Notes: generated by a model from the letters alone, not told the origin. DNA of 64,000 nt from Siminovitchia terrae (GCF_003605405.2 NZ_QYTW02000004.1:1-64000); one strand, 5' to 3'; counted from the first letter of the stretch, positions 8,849 to 18,605 are shown. A program made the numbers and translations.

Positions 8849-10168
8849 ATGACTGTATACCATTTCGTCGGTATCAAAGGCACCGGAATGAGCGCTCTCG
8901 CGCAAATTCTTCATAATTCGGGGTATAAGGTGCAGGGGTCCGACGTGGAAAAATATTTCTTCACCCAAGAAGCGCTTGATGATTTGAAAATAAAAATTTT
9001 ACCATTTAATCGTGAAAATATAAAACCTGGAATGACTATAATTGCCGGTAATGCTTTTTCGGATGCTCACGAAGAAATCGAAGAAGCATTAAAGCAGGGA
9101 ATTGAAGTCATCCGCTACCACACATTTTTAGGGGAACACATGAAAAAATTTACAAGCATCGGAGTTACGGGGTCGCATGGAAAAACGTCGACAACCGGAC
9201 TGCTTGCCCATGTTATGAAAGGGGCTAAGCCCACTTCATTCCTAATTGGTGATGGTACTGGAAAAGGTGAAAAGGATGCAGCTTATTTTGTATTTGAAGC
9301 ATGCGAATACCGCAGACACTTTTTATCATATCACCCGGACTACGCTATTATGACAAATATTGACTTTGATCATCCTGACTACTTTGCCAATGTGGATGAT
9401 GTGTTCCAAGCATTTCAGGAGATGGCACTCCAGGTCAATAAGGCGATCATCGCTTTTGGTGATGATGAACAGTTGCAAAAAATCCAGGCGGGCGTTCCAG
9501 TCCTTTTCTACGGATTTGGTGAAGGGAATGATTTCCAGGCCCGTAATATTGAAAAGTCAACATCTGGAACGAAATTTGATGTCTTTGTACGTAATCATTT
9601 TTACGCCTCTTTTGAAATTCCGACCTACGGAGATCATAATATTTTAAATGCGCTCTCCGTTATCGCCCTATGTCACTATGAAGAATTAGACACAAAGGTC
9701 CTGCAGCAGCAATTATTGACATTTAATGGTGTGAAGCGCCGGTTTACTGAGAAACGGCTAGGCAATCAAATCCTTATCGACGACTATGCTCATCATCCTG
9801 TTGAAATCAAAGCGACAATTAATGCAGCAAGGCAGAAATATCCAGATCGTCCAATTGTCGCTGTGTTCCAGCCCCATACTTTTACAAGGACTCGGACGTT
9901 TTTACAAGAATTTGGTGAAAGTTTAGGCGAGGCGAATAAAGTATACTTATGTGACATTTTTGGTTCGGCCCGTGAAAATCATGGGGAACTGACGATTGAG
10001 GATCTAAAAGACAAAATCGAGGGAGCCGAAATCCTGAAGGAAGAAGACACATCCCCTCTTTTGATGACCGACGATTCCGTCCTGATTTTCATGGGAGCGG
10101 GAGATATACAGAAATTTCAAATCGCTTACGAAAACCTGTTGCAGCAACAACTGAAAAAAGCGCAATAA
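8849..10168 (+). CDS. murC: UDP-N-acetylmuramate--L-alanine ligase
   Basis: A 439-residue cytosolic Mur ligase that attaches L-alanine to UDP-MurNAc, with ATP hydrolysis, in peptidoglycan precursor synthesis. Visible marks are the N-terminal UDP-binding [14 protein letters not shown], the ATP P-loop [10 protein letters not shown] at about residue 107, the [10 protein letters not shown] and [10 protein letters not shown] central-domain motifs, and the C-terminal DDYAHHP and [10 protein letters not shown] motifs. Length is normal for Bacillus. Start ATG 8849 has a GGAGG eight bases upstream. In B. subtilis the gene sits in the same place before ytxG, so the assignment is secure. Confidence 0.97.
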   Translation: MTVYHFVGIKGTGMSALAQILHNSGYKVQGSDVEKYFFTQEALDDLKIKILPFNRENIKPGMTIIAGNAFSDAHEEIEEALKQGIEVIRYHTFLGEHMKKFTSIGVTGSHGKTSTTGLLAHVMKGAKPTSFLIGDGTGKGEKDAAYFVFEACEYRRHFLSYHPDYAIMTNIDFDHPDYFANVDDVFQAFQEMALQVNKAIIAFGDDEQLQKIQAGVPVLFYGFGEGNDFQARNIEKSTSGTKFDVFVRNHFYASFEIPTYGDHNILNALSVIALCHYEELDTKVLQQQLLTFNGVKRRFTEKRLGNQILIDDYAHHPVEIKATINAARQKYPDRPIVAVFQPHTFTRTRTFLQEFGESLGEANKVYLCDIFGSARENHGELTIEDLKDKIEGAEILKEEDTSPLLMTDDSVLIFMGAGDIQKFQIAYENLLQQQLKKAQ

Positions 10169-10196
10169 TAAACAGGAATTTGTCATTGGCGAAGAG

Positions 10197-10230
10197 AAAA
10201 AGAAGGTGTGTTTCCTGCATCTTCTTTTTT
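10197..10230 (+). terminator. terminator after murC
   Basis: AAAAAGAAGGTG (10197-10208) pairs, with one G-T, with 10218-10229 ending in CTTCTTTTT. The stem is A/T-rich, so the call is moderate. Confidence 0.6.
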
Positions 10231-10312
10231 AAATCGAAAAAATGAAGATTTTGTGTTTTTTTAGGAAAAATAAAGGGAAAATAGAGTAGAGGAAAGAAGA
10301 TGTTTACTGGCT

Positions 10313-10337
10313 GTTTAATTTATAATAAACAGGGTAG
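10313..10337 (+). promoter_or_regulatory. sigma-B-type promoter of ytxG-ytxH
   Basis: GTTTAA (10313-10318), 13 bases, then GGGTAG (10332-10337). The sigma-B consensus is GTTTWW, 12-15 bases, GGGTAT, so this matches except for the last base. The expected start site lies about 20 bases before the ytxG ATG. The B. subtilis ytxGHJ operon is known to be sigma-B dependent. Confidence 0.75.
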
Positions 10338-10366
10338 AGTTGTTGTATACAGGAGGTGTGGAACTG

Positions 10367-10873
10367 ATGAAAATTATTCTTTACTTAAGTGTTGCTTTAA
10401 TAGCAATTGCATTCCTGATTCTCGTAATCAGCTTGACAAAAACATTAAAAGCAGTGAAAGGGACATTGGAAAGTGTATCTGAAACGTTGGTTGGTCTTGA
10501 AGGTCAACTAAAAGGGGTTACAAGTGAAACAACGGAACTTCTACATAAAACCAATGCTCTTGCGGAAGATATCCAGAAAAAAGCAGAGAAGGTTGAAACA
10601 GTGGTTGATGGCATACAGGGTGTCGGACATGCCGTCCAAGGTGTAGGAAATACAGTTTCAGATTTAAATACTTCTTTACAAAAGGTAACAAGATCCGTGT
10701 CATCCGCCGTTGTCAATAATGAAGATAAAATCGTTCAAATTGTTCAATGGGGTACTGCTTTGAAAGAGCTGAAAGACAAATGGTCAGATAAGAAGAAAGC
10801 GAAGGACAAAAAGAAGGGCAGCCAATCAGAGGTTGTTATTCATACTCAACAGTTGGAAGGCGGAAGAGGTTAA
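10367..10873 (+). CDS. ytxG: YtxG, DUF948 general stress protein
   Basis: A 168-residue protein with one N-terminal membrane segment (about residues 2-24: [17 protein letters not shown]), then an extended coiled-coil-like region with regular hydrophobic spacing (30-130), and a very basic Lys-rich tail. This is the DUF948/YtxG family, made during general stress and of unknown biochemical role. AGGAGGTG at 10351-10358 is spaced eight bases from the ATG. It is followed by ytxH after 35 bases, in one operon under the sigma-B-type promoter. A TATACAGGAG stretch around the ribosome-binding site recurs before ccpA. Confidence 0.92.
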   Translation: MKIILYLSVALIAIAFLILVISLTKTLKAVKGTLESVSETLVGLEGQLKGVTSETTELLHKTNALAEDIQKKAEKVETVVDGIQGVGHAVQGVGNTVSDLNTSLQKVTRSVSSAVVNNEDKIVQIVQWGTALKELKDKWSDKKKAKDKKKGSQSEVVIHTQQLEGGRG

Positions 10874-10908
10874 GGCGAGTTTAATCTATTAAGGAGGATG
10901 AAAAAAGT

Positions 10909-11322
10909 ATGAGCAATCAAGATAATGGTACTGGTAATTTTCTGACGGGAATATTAGTGGGAAGCATTGTAGGAGCCGCTACGGCTTTATTGGTCACTCC
11001 GAAATCCGGCAGGGAGCTGCGTAGTGATTTATGCGATCAGATCGATGTTCTTAGAGAGAAATCCGGTGAATGGAAAGAAACAGTCATGGACAAAGGTTCA
11101 GATTTTACATCCACCGCAATGGAAAAAACAAGCCAAATTCGCCAATCGGCAATGGAGAAGGGCAGCAGCTTGGCCGAAACAGTCAAAGATAAAGCTGATC
11201 AATTTCGCAATACGACTAAAACAGCAATTGATGAAGTAGCCGAGAATGTAAACAAAAGTGCAGATGATGTACAAGATACTATACAGAAGACGGTTGACTT
11301 GACTGCAGACCATACCAAATAG
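10909..11322 (+). CDS. ytxH: YtxH-like general stress protein, probably C-terminally shortened
   Basis: A 137-residue protein with the YtxH signature: a Gly/Ala-rich hydrophobic segment (residues 9-31, FLTGILVGSIVGAATALLV) followed by PKSGRELRSD and then a long amphipathic helical region with repeated KxxxF/QxxxAMEK patterns. AAGGAGGATG precedes the ATG. It is likely a membrane-associated stress protein of unknown function. Just past the TAG the +1 frame continues with protein-like sequence ADKAQSETLQADEEAPQKAE and a stop at 11382-11384, so a single-base indel near 11300-11320 probably removed about 20 residues. Confidence 0.9.
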   Translation: MSNQDNGTGNFLTGILVGSIVGAATALLVTPKSGRELRSDLCDQIDVLREKSGEWKETVMDKGSDFTSTAMEKTSQIRQSAMEKGSSLAETVKDKADQFRNTTKTAIDEVAENVNKSADDVQDTIQKTVDLTADHTK

Positions 11323-11384
11323 CTGATAAAGCCCAGTCAGAAACTTTGCAAGCAGATGAGGAAGCACCTCAAAAAGCGGAGTAA
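11323..11384 (+). pseudogene. detached C-terminal codons of ytxH
   Basis: In the frame shifted by one from ytxH this stretch encodes ADKAQSETLQADEEAPQKAE and ends in TAA. Its composition (Ala, Glu, Gln, Lys) continues the YtxH helix. I read it as the former C-terminus, uncoupled by a frameshift. Confidence 0.55.
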
Positions 11385-11425
11385 ATGGCGGATCAAGTGA
11401 ATAATCCAATGAATCCATAAAAAAT

Positions 11426-11456
11426 GGGCGGCTAACTTCTAGGCCGCCCGTTTTTT
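11426..11456 (+). terminator. terminator of the ytxG-ytxH operon
   Basis: GGGCGGC (11426-11432) pairs with GCCGCCC (11443-11449), followed by a run of T. No ytxJ gene lies between ytxH and this terminator. Confidence 0.92.
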
Positions 11457-11488
11457 ATGAAATTTTCTTGACGAGAAGGACAATAGGT

Positions 11489-11518
11489 TTGCAAGAAAGT
11501 GGTACTCTGGCGTATGAT
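11489..11518 (+). promoter_or_regulatory. putative sigma-A promoter of ccpA
   Basis: TTGCAA (11489-11494), an 18-base spacer and TATGAT (11513-11518). The ccpA start is 84 bases downstream. In B. subtilis ccpA is preceded by aroA, which is absent here, so an own promoter is expected. Confidence 0.5.
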
Positions 11519-11601
11519 TATGAGAGAATGGAAAATTATAATTAATATAGTGAAACTAAAATGACCATATGGGCGTAGTTGTATACAGGAGAGTGATGAG
11601 G

Positions 11602-12600
11602 ATGAATATTACGATATATGATGTGGCGCGCGAAGCGAATGTATCTATGGCCACTGTATCGAGAGTGGTAAACGGTAATCCAAACGTAAAACCTGCCACT
11701 CGAAAAAAAGTGCTTGAAGTGATTGAAAGGCTGGAATATCGGCCAAATGCGGTTGCACGGGGTCTTGCCAGCAAAAAAACAACAACTGTAGGGGTAATCA
11801 TACCTGATATTGCGAATATTTTCTATGCGGAGCTTGCCCGTGGGATCGAAGATATTGCTACGATGTATAAATACAATATCATCTTGAGCAACTCTGACCA
11901 AAATGTGAACAAAGAGCTTCACCTCTTGAACACGATGCTCGGCAAACAGGTAGACGGCCTCATCGTCATGAGCCAAAATATTACTGATGATTTTGTACAG
12001 GAACTGAAGCGTTCTCCTGTACCGATTGTTTTGGCAGGCTCAATGGAAGCTTCCGCTACCATTCCATCTGTCAATATCGATTATCGTCAGGCAACATTTG
12101 ATGCGACGAATTATTTTATTGAAAATGGCCATAAAAAAATCGCTTTTGCGATGGGGCCGATGCGTGATTTAATCAACCACGGAGAAAAACTTGTCGGTTA
12201 TAAGCAGGCACTGGAAGAAGCCGGCATAGAATTCCGGGAAGATTACGTCATTGAAGGTGAATATACGTACGAATCAGGTCTTGAAGGCTGGAAAAAATTA
12301 AAAGAACTTGATGATCGGCCGACAGCCATCGTATCAGGCGATGATGAAATGGCGCTTGGTGTTATGCATGGTGCTCAGGATGATGGATTATCAGTTCCGA
12401 ATGACATTGAAGTCATCACATCAGACAACACGAAGCTGGCGCTTATGGTACGTCCTCAATTGAGTTCAATTGTTCAGCCGCTTTATGACATTGGAGCGGT
12501 TTCAATGAGGCTGTTAACTAAATATATGAACAAAGAAAAGGTTCAGGAGAACGTTGTCGTTCTTCCACATCGGATTGAGCTCAGAGGCTCAACCAAATAA
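11602..12600 (+). CDS. ccpA: catabolite control protein A (LacI family)
   Basis: A 332-residue global regulator of carbon catabolite repression and activation that binds cre operators together with HPr-Ser46-P. The N-terminal LacI helix-turn-helix (residues 3-25, [20 protein letters not shown]) and hinge helix ([14 protein letters not shown]) are almost identical to B. subtilis CcpA. The periplasmic-binding-like core follows, including [20 protein letters not shown] and the late [13 protein letters not shown]. Translation should begin at ATG 11602, nine bases after AGGAGA, giving the usual MNITIYD start; an upstream in-frame codon at 11569 lacks support. Downstream ackA is a classic CcpA target. 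Confidence 0.96.
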   Translation: MNITIYDVAREANVSMATVSRVVNGNPNVKPATRKKVLEVIERLEYRPNAVARGLASKKTTTVGVIIPDIANIFYAELARGIEDIATMYKYNIILSNSDQNVNKELHLLNTMLGKQVDGLIVMSQNITDDFVQELKRSPVPIVLAGSMEASATIPSVNIDYRQATFDATNYFIENGHKKIAFAMGPMRDLINHGEKLVGYKQALEEAGIEFREDYVIEGEYTYESGLEGWKKLKELDDRPTAIVSGDDEMALGVMHGAQDDGLSVPNDIEVITSDNTKLALMVRPQLSSIVQPLYDIGAVSMRLLTKYMNKEKVQENVVVLPHRIELRGSTK

Positions 12601-12609
12601 TTAAATTAG

Positions 12610-12641
12610 TCCGGACAGGCTCTTCAGCTGTCCGGATTTTT
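12610..12641 (+). terminator. terminator after ccpA
   Basis: TCCGGACAG (12610-12618) pairs with CTGTCCGGA (12628-12636), then a run of T. A perfect 9-bp stem. Confidence 0.93.
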
Positions 12642-12785
12642 GATGATTAGCTTCGAAGAGCAAAAAAATAATACCTGCCGACGATTGATCTTTCAACGAC
12701 GGAGAGATAAGAAGAGAAGAACTAGCGTTTATGGTTATGATATATCGCTTGTTCTTTTTTTATTTTTTAAAATTTAAAAAAACAC

Positions 12786-12816
12786 TTGATTCTAACGTTA
12801 CGTTAAGATGTAAAGT
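12786..12816 (+). promoter_or_regulatory. MerR-type promoter/operator with 19-bp spacer
   Basis: TTGATT (12786-12791) and TAAAGT (12811-12816) are separated by 19 bases instead of 17. The spacer carries the dyad AACGT-T-ACGTT. This overlong spacer with a central palindrome is the hallmark of promoters activated by MerR-family proteins through DNA untwisting. It lies directly upstream of the merR gene. Confidence 0.85.
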
Positions 12817-12847
12817 AAGAGTAGTAAATGGAACGGGGGTAATCAGA

Positions 12848-13588
12848 TTGAAAAAGTATTATTCCATTGGTGAGTTTTCTAAGCTAACTGGAGCTACGCA
12901 AAGGGCGCTTAGATATTATGATGAAAAAAATTTATTAAAACCAAGTAGAGTTTCCGAAACTGGTAGACGGTATTATGAAGATAAAGATATGATACCTCTT
13001 CAACAGATTATTTCGTTAAAATATTTAGGGTTTACTCTTGAGGACATTGAACCTTTATTAAAGGATGAAAAAGGAAATTTGCAGGATTCATTAAAGTTCC
13101 AAAAAAAGCTTATGATTCAAAAACAAGAGCATCTGAACCAAGTCATCAAAGCATTGGATCATGCGATTGAAATTACCGAAGAAGGTGAAATGAGTTCGCC
13201 GGTTTTACATTATCTCATCCATAGTATTTTGAATGAAAGGGAACAATTTGATTGGCTGAGAGATTATTTACCAAATCAAATAGTCGATCATGTAATGGAA
13301 GTGTACGAAGAAAATGGGCTTGAAATCAACAAACGATCTACAATGGCCATTCAAAAGATCAAAAATTTAATTCATACTTGCGAGCTAGATGACCCAGAGC
13401 TGCAAGCGAATATCCACGAACTGGTTACTATTGTCTTTGATTTACTCGGAAAAGATTTTGATTACGAGAAACTTGAGTCAATTCCCGTCGAGGATTATTT
13501 ACCCTTCTTCACATCACCATTTACCGAACAAGAAGAACGATACCTTCAAAAGGCCATGGAGATATATTTGGAGCAAAGGATGAATTAA
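12848..13588 (+). CDS. MerR-family transcriptional regulator
   Basis: A 246-residue regulator. Residues 1-70 are a MerR winged helix-turn-helix (YYSIGEFSKLTG, then ALRYYDEKNLL and SLKYLGFTLEDI), residues 75-110 form the dimer coiled coil, and residues 110-246 are an acidic, helical effector region without a recognised ligand motif or conserved Cys pair, so a metal sensor is unlikely. Translation starts at TTG 12848 behind GGGGG. An open frame extends upstream over the promoter but has no ribosome-binding site. The stop TAA abuts the ATG of the ABC exporter, so the two are co-transcribed and the exporter is the probable target. Confidence 0.9.
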   Translation: MKKYYSIGEFSKLTGATQRALRYYDEKNLLKPSRVSETGRRYYEDKDMIPLQQIISLKYLGFTLEDIEPLLKDEKGNLQDSLKFQKKLMIQKQEHLNQVIKALDHAIEITEEGEMSSPVLHYLIHSILNEREQFDWLRDYLPNQIVDHVMEVYEENGLEINKRSTMAIQKIKNLIHTCELDDPELQANIHELVTIVFDLLGKDFDYEKLESIPVEDYLPFFTSPFTEQEERYLQKAMEIYLEQRMN

Positions 13589-15331
13589 ATGGAGACAACG
13601 CATAAAAAATCAGGATCTAGCTTTATTCAACTCATAAAAATTGGTAAACCGGCGATTGGGGTACTTGGCTTTGCCATTCTATTAAGTCTTCTTGAAACGG
13701 GCGCCAGTTTAATTGTACCGTTATTCACCAAAAACTTAGTGGATCAGGTCGCTAAGTCTGGGATAGAAATGAGTTTAATTCTTCTCTTATTGGGTGCATT
13801 TATTATCCAAACGATTTCCGGGGGAGTTTCTTTTTATTTAATGTCCTATATCGGTGAACAGTTTGTTTCTAATATAAGAAAAAGACTTTGGGACCATATA
13901 CTTGAACTGCCAATTCCGTATTTTGATAAACACCAATCAGGCGAAACAATGAGCCGTGTTACCCAGGATACGAACACAGTCAAAATGCTCATTACCAACC
14001 ACCTTGTCTCATCAGTGTCAGGAATTGTCTCTATTATTGGGGCCTTAATCATTTTAATTATGATTGATTGGAAAATGACTTTGATCATGCTTTGCTCCAT
14101 TCCTATATCTATGATTGTATTGTTTCCTTTAGGAAGGAAGGTTTACTCAATCTCGAAACAAACCCAGGATGAACTGGCTTCATTCAATGCACATCTTGGG
14201 CGTGTCCTTAGTGATATCAGATTAGTGAAATCTTATAATGGACAATTGCTGGAAAGAAAAAAAGGCTATAAAGGTATTCAGGAGTTATTCCGTTTTGGTT
14301 TAAAGGAAGCGAAAATTCAAGCGATTGTTTCCCCCTTCATGACGACCATCTTAATGGTTGTGCTGGTTATTTTGATTGGATATGGGGGAGCACGTGTGGC
14401 ATCAGGAGATCTGACTGCGGGCTCTCTTGTTGCTATCATCATCTACATGTTTCAGATTGTTATTCCTTTTAGCCAGCTTGCCACGTTTTTTACAAACTAT
14501 CAAAAAGCTATGGGAGCAACAGAGCGAATCCAAGACCTTTTAAATTTGTCTATTGAAAGAGACCATAATCAAGGGAAAACAAATCACGAAGAAACGATTA
14601 TATTTGATCGTATAAGCTTCGGATATGAAAGTGGAAAAACAATATTGAAGGATCTGAGCTTTCAGATTGAGCCCGGGCAAACAGTTGCTTTCGTGGGGCC
14701 GAGCGGCTCAGGGAAAACAACGATCTTTTCCTTGATTGAGCGGTTCTATGAACCTCAACATGGAAGTATTAATATTGGGAATATGGATATACAAAAACTT
14801 CAGCTAACAAACTGGCGTGAGAAAATCGGTTATGTGTCACAAGAAAGTCCGATTATGTCGGGAACTATTAAAGATAATATTTGCTATGGTCTCCAAAAAT
14901 CCGTTGATGAAGCGGAAATTCGTCAAGCGGCTGAGTTGGCTAATGCTGCAGGATTCATAGAAAATCTGCCAAATCAATATGATACAGAGGTTGGAGAACG
15001 CGGAATGAAGTTATCTGGCGGACAACGGCAAAGAATTGCGATTGCTCGTGCCTTGCTGCGCAATCCTAAAATTTTGCTGCTGGATGAAGCGACCTCCAAT
15101 TTGGATAGTGAATCAGAAGGACTTGTTCAGAGTGCTTTACAGCATTTAATGGCTGGTCGAACAACACTTATTATTGCTCATCGCCTATCCACAATATTGG
15201 AGGCGGATCAAATCATTGTTATTGAAGATGGGACCGTATCTGGAGCCGGAACACATAGACAATTAATGGAGTCTCACACTTTGTACCAAAAGCTTGTCCA
15301 GCAACAAATGAAAACTCAAGCGGCAATGTAG
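13589..15331 (+). CDS. ABC transporter, fused permease and ATPase (multidrug exporter type)
   Basis: A 580-residue half-transporter that should homodimerise in the membrane, like BmrA or MsbA. Residues 1-310 carry six hydrophobic segments of the exporter type, including the FDKHQSGETMSRVTQD coupling region. The nucleotide-binding domain (about 340-575) has Walker A GPSGSGKTT near 370, Q-loop VSQESP, signature LSGGQRQR, Walker B ILLLDEATS and H-loop AHR. It starts immediately after the merR stop, with AAAGGATG as ribosome-binding site. Substrate is unknown; an induced drug, peptide or toxic compound export role is inferred from the MerR partner. Confidence 0.92.
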   Translation: METTHKKSGSSFIQLIKIGKPAIGVLGFAILLSLLETGASLIVPLFTKNLVDQVAKSGIEMSLILLLLGAFIIQTISGGVSFYLMSYIGEQFVSNIRKRLWDHILELPIPYFDKHQSGETMSRVTQDTNTVKMLITNHLVSSVSGIVSIIGALIILIMIDWKMTLIMLCSIPISMIVLFPLGRKVYSISKQTQDELASFNAHLGRVLSDIRLVKSYNGQLLERKKGYKGIQELFRFGLKEAKIQAIVSPFMTTILMVVLVILIGYGGARVASGDLTAGSLVAIIIYMFQIVIPFSQLATFFTNYQKAMGATERIQDLLNLSIERDHNQGKTNHEETIIFDRISFGYESGKTILKDLSFQIEPGQTVAFVGPSGSGKTTIFSLIERFYEPQHGSINIGNMDIQKLQLTNWREKIGYVSQESPIMSGTIKDNICYGLQKSVDEAEIRQAAELANAAGFIENLPNQYDTEVGERGMKLSGGQRQRIAIARALLRNPKILLLDEATSNLDSESEGLVQSALQHLMAGRTTLIIAHRLSTILEADQIIVIEDGTVSGAGTHRQLMESHTLYQKLVQQQMKTQAAM

Positions 15332-15384
15332 GGGGACCTTGAAAAAATGCCCCCACGCCGAATCGCTGGTTTTATCCGAATATC

Positions 15385-15425
15385 AAAAGCGCTGATGACT
15401 TATCTTAAAAGTCTTCAGCGCTTTT
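15385..15425. terminator. bidirectional terminator between the ABC exporter and PBP genes
   Basis: AAAAGCGCTGATGACTT (15385-15401) pairs with 15409-15425, with one mismatch. It is flanked by A-rich and T-rich arms, so it can serve the two converging genes. Confidence 0.85.
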
Positions 15426-15450
15426 TCGGAAAGATGAGGAGGAAGGGGAT

Positions 15451-18400
15451 TTAATTCCCCTCATTTTCGTTGTTTTGTTTCTCTTGCTCTTTTTTCTTTT
15501 CCTCTTCCTGACGTTTCTTTTCTTCCTCAAGTCGTCTTTGTTCTTCTTCCTGTTTTTTCCTTTGTTCTTCCAATTGCTTCTGTTCTTCTTGCTTCTTCTT
15601 TTGTTCCTCCAGCCTCTTCTGTTTCTCTTCTTGTCGTTTCTTTTCTTCCTCTTGCTTTTTCCTCTGTTCTTCCTGTTTCTTTTTCTCTGCTGTGGCTTTC
15701 TCTTTCTCAGCGTTTATCTTTTCCTTTTCAGCCTGCTGTTTCTTTTCTTTTTCCTTTTTATCGGCAGTAGCGGATGTTTCCATCACTTCTTTATCTTTCT
15801 TCGTTTCTTTTTTTGCAACAGTATTATTTGAGTGAGCCGATTCCCGTCCGGCAATGTCTACCGCAACGACGTAGTACGATCCTTTTCCAACTTTTTTGGA
15901 GAGTGGTCCGTCTGATGTGACGGAAGCAATCTTCTTGCCGGATTGAGAATACACACGGTATCCGACTACATCGTAGCTTGGAGAAGGCGTCCATGAAATT
16001 GTGCCACCTGAAATGGAGACCTTTACGCCTGCAGGTGCTTTTCCGTCATCATGGAGAACAGCGCCGGCAGCAAGCAGGTTTTTCCAGCGTTCGTCATTCG
16101 GTGGGATCAGATAGGAAGGATCAATCGATCTTCCAAGTGAGATCCGCTTGATGAAGTTCGGACTGAGCATTCCGCCTGGTTTGGTAAACTCATCAGGCGT
16201 TTCCGGAAGAGCCATATATTTCCTGCCTCCTGCTGTAACGTAGCGTCCGTTGCCCAGACTGTCATCTACCGCTGTTGGTACATATTTTGCATTATAAATA
16301 TCGGATTTTACAAGACCGAGATTCGAACATGCTTTTGATGGAAGCAGTCCCGATATTGCACAGTACGAACGGCTGACAATGCCTCCTGGCATTTTGAATC
16401 TGTTGTCCGTCTTAATTAGGTCAGGAGCCACATCATAGGCGCCGTTGATCAGTCTGGCCCAAATTCCGTAATTACGCATGCTCTCACTTCCGTCACTGGA
16501 AAGAGGTGACGGCTCATCATAACCAATCCATGTACCGAAGGTTACTTTAGGATTTGAGCCGATCAGCCAAGAATCATTCGGTCCGTTTGTCGTACCTGTT
16601 TTTCCTGCCCAGTCGGAAGAGAACTTCAGCATTCCTGGAACGGCAGACGCAGTTCCGTATCTGAACACGTCCCTCATCATATCGGTCATTAAATAAGCTG
16701 TCTGAGGGCTGAAGACATCTACTGGTTTCACTTTATGCTCATAAACGATTTTTCCGTCAGCATCCGTAATTTTGTCGATCATGTAAGCATCGACAAATTT
16801 ACCACCGTTGGCGAATGTAGTATAAGCATTTGTGTTTTCTTCAACAGAGATCCCTTTCTGAACCCCACCAAGCGCGGCAGCATAGGTGGTTTTATCGGTA
16901 TCTGTTAAAGTGGAGATGCCCATTTTCTCCACATATTTATAAGGTTTTTTATCGATTGTTTTTAAATACGTATAGATTGCTGACGCATTATGTGATTTGG
17001 CTAGAGCTTCCCTGGAGGAGACAAGTCCATAAAAGCGGCCGCTATAGTTTCTGAACGTTTTCCCGCCAGCGGAAATTGGGATATCCGCCACGACAGCACC
17101 TGGTGCACTTAAACCCATTTCCATCGCTGGTGCATAGACAAGCAGCGGCTTCATCGTTGAGCCATTTTGACGCTTAGCCTGGGTTGCATGGTTTTGTGCT
17201 TCCAATTTATAATCGCGGCCTCCAACAAAACTTAAAATCTTTCCGGTTTTATTTTCAATCAAAATGGCCCCGATTTGAACAGGTTCAATTTTTTCCTCCA
17301 TTTTTCCTGTTTCTTTATTTTTTACTTGTGTAACCTTTGTATATCCGTAATTTTGATACTCGTCTTTTACTTTTTGAAATTTGTCGTATATCTCTTTATT
17401 GATGGTTGAGTGGATGTGATATCCACTTTGTCTGATATCCCGTCTTGCGAGCTTTTCATACTTTTCCTTAAGCCTTCCACCGTTTTTCTCAAGATCTTTT
17501 TTGCTGTGACCGTCCTTTTTGGCAAGAACTTCTGTCAAGACCTCAATACCACGTTCTTCAATCTCAGTTGTAAGGTATGGGTACTTTTCGAATATCCTTG
17601 GCTGCGGTTTGATAAAATCGGTCACAATATCATACTTTAAGGCCTTGTCATATTCCTCTTTCGTAATATAATCTTCGGTGTACATCCTATATAAGACCGT
17701 CTTCATCCGGTTCAGCCCTGGCTCAAGCTGACTTTCTTCTTTAATTCCGCCTCCTTGGGCAAACGGGGTGTACATGAAAGGGCTTTGCGGCAAGCCTGCT
17801 ATAAAAGCGGCTTGAGGCAAGTTAAGATCTTTCGCATCAACTCCAAAAATGCCTCTGGCGGCAGCCTGGACTCCTCCGATGTTTTGACCCGATGAGTTAC
17901 GCCCAAACGTTGTCACATTCAGATACGCTTCTAAAATTTCATCTTTTTCTAGAAGCTTTTCAAGCCTTAACGCAAGTAAAATTTCCTTTGCTTTACGGTC
18001 AAATGAAACTTCATTCGTTAAAATCTGATTTTTGATCAATTGCTGTGTCAGCGTGCTCCCGCCTGATTGGACAGCTGAGTTTGTCAATTCTTGATAAACA
18101 GCCCTCATCAAAGCTTTTGGGACAACACCGCCATGTTCATAAAAATACTCATCTTCTGTGGCAATTACAGCTTTTTTCACATAATCAGAAACATCCTTTA
18201 TCTTGACTTCTTCTCTGTCAATGTCCGACTGGAGTTTTCCAAGGTACACATTATTGGCAAAATAAAGCTTGGATGTTTCCTCATATTGAAAAATATCGTC
18301 TTTCATGTTTGCAGCAGGGCGAACTTTTTCCTCTTTTACAAGGGAGGCAAAATATCCCGCGCCTACTCCTCCTGCAAAAACGCCTCCAAGGAAAAAGAGA

Positions 18401-18540
18401 ATCACTGTTAGAAGAATAATGTTCCATACAACTCCATAAGTGATTCTAGCTTTTTTTCTAACATCTTTAGAGTCTAAAGTGTCTAACCCGTTAGAAAATT
18501 GCCTGGCACGCTCCCGCAGTTTACTGATAAAATTATGCAT
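15451..18540 (-). CDS. class A penicillin-binding protein (transglycosylase/transpeptidase, PBP1A family)
   Basis: A 1029-residue bifunctional peptidoglycan synthase anchored by one N-terminal membrane segment (about 36-64). The GT51 glycosyltransferase domain (about 100-290) shows ATEDEYFYEHGG with the catalytic Glu, then GGSTLTQQLIKN and KEILLALRLEKLLEKDEILE. The transpeptidase domain has the active Ser in STMK (461-464), SHN (516-518) and KTG (647-649). A fibronectin III-like module (about 835-915) follows. The last 110 residues are an unbroken Lys/Glu/Gln-rich helix. AGGAGGT before ATG 18540 fixes the start; a longer frame to 18618 has none. Its place between ccpA and tyrS differs from B. 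subtilis. Confidence 0.93.
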   Translation of the reverse strand: MHNFISKLRERARQFSNGLDTLDSKDVRKKARITYGVVWNIILLTVILFFLGGVFAGGVGAGYFASLVKEEKVRPAANMKDDIFQYEETSKLYFANNVYLGKLQSDIDREEVKIKDVSDYVKKAVIATEDEYFYEHGGVVPKALMRAVYQELTNSAVQSGGSTLTQQLIKNQILTNEVSFDRKAKEILLALRLEKLLEKDEILEAYLNVTTFGRNSSGQNIGGVQAAARGIFGVDAKDLNLPQAAFIAGLPQSPFMYTPFAQGGGIKEESQLEPGLNRMKTVLYRMYTEDYITKEEYDKALKYDIVTDFIKPQPRIFEKYPYLTTEIEERGIEVLTEVLAKKDGHSKKDLEKNGGRLKEKYEKLARRDIRQSGYHIHSTINKEIYDKFQKVKDEYQNYGYTKVTQVKNKETGKMEEKIEPVQIGAILIENKTGKILSFVGGRDYKLEAQNHATQAKRQNGSTMKPLLVYAPAMEMGLSAPGAVVADIPISAGGKTFRNYSGRFYGLVSSREALAKSHNASAIYTYLKTIDKKPYKYVEKMGISTLTDTDKTTYAAALGGVQKGISVEENTNAYTTFANGGKFVDAYMIDKITDADGKIVYEHKVKPVDVFSPQTAYLMTDMMRDVFRYGTASAVPGMLKFSSDWAGKTGTTNGPNDSWLIGSNPKVTFGTWIGYDEPSPLSSDGSESMRNYGIWARLINGAYDVAPDLIKTDNRFKMPGGIVSRSYCAISGLLPSKACSNLGLVKSDIYNAKYVPTAVDDSLGNGRYVTAGGRKYMALPETPDEFTKPGGMLSPNFIKRISLGRSIDPSYLIPPNDERWKNLLAAGAVLHDDGKAPAGVKVSISGGTISWTPSPSYDVVGYRVYSQSGKKIASVTSDGPLSKKVGKGSYYVVAVDIAGRESAHSNNTVAKKETKKDKEVMETSATADKKEKEKKQQAEKEKINAEKEKATAEKKKQEEQRKKQEEEKKRQEEKQKRLEEQKKKQEEQKQLEEQRKKQEEEQRRLEEEKKRQEEEKKKEQEKQNNENEGN

Positions 18541-18605
18541 AATAAAAAATACCTCCTGGAAATCATCACTATTATAGCATAAGGAAGTTCTTTTTTCGGA
18601 GGAAT

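Noticed and set aside
15475-15831. 118-codon Leu/Phe-rich frame on the + strand
   Set aside because: It is the antisense of the Lys/Glu-rich tail of the PBP gene; the codons for Lys and Glu read as Phe and Leu in reverse.
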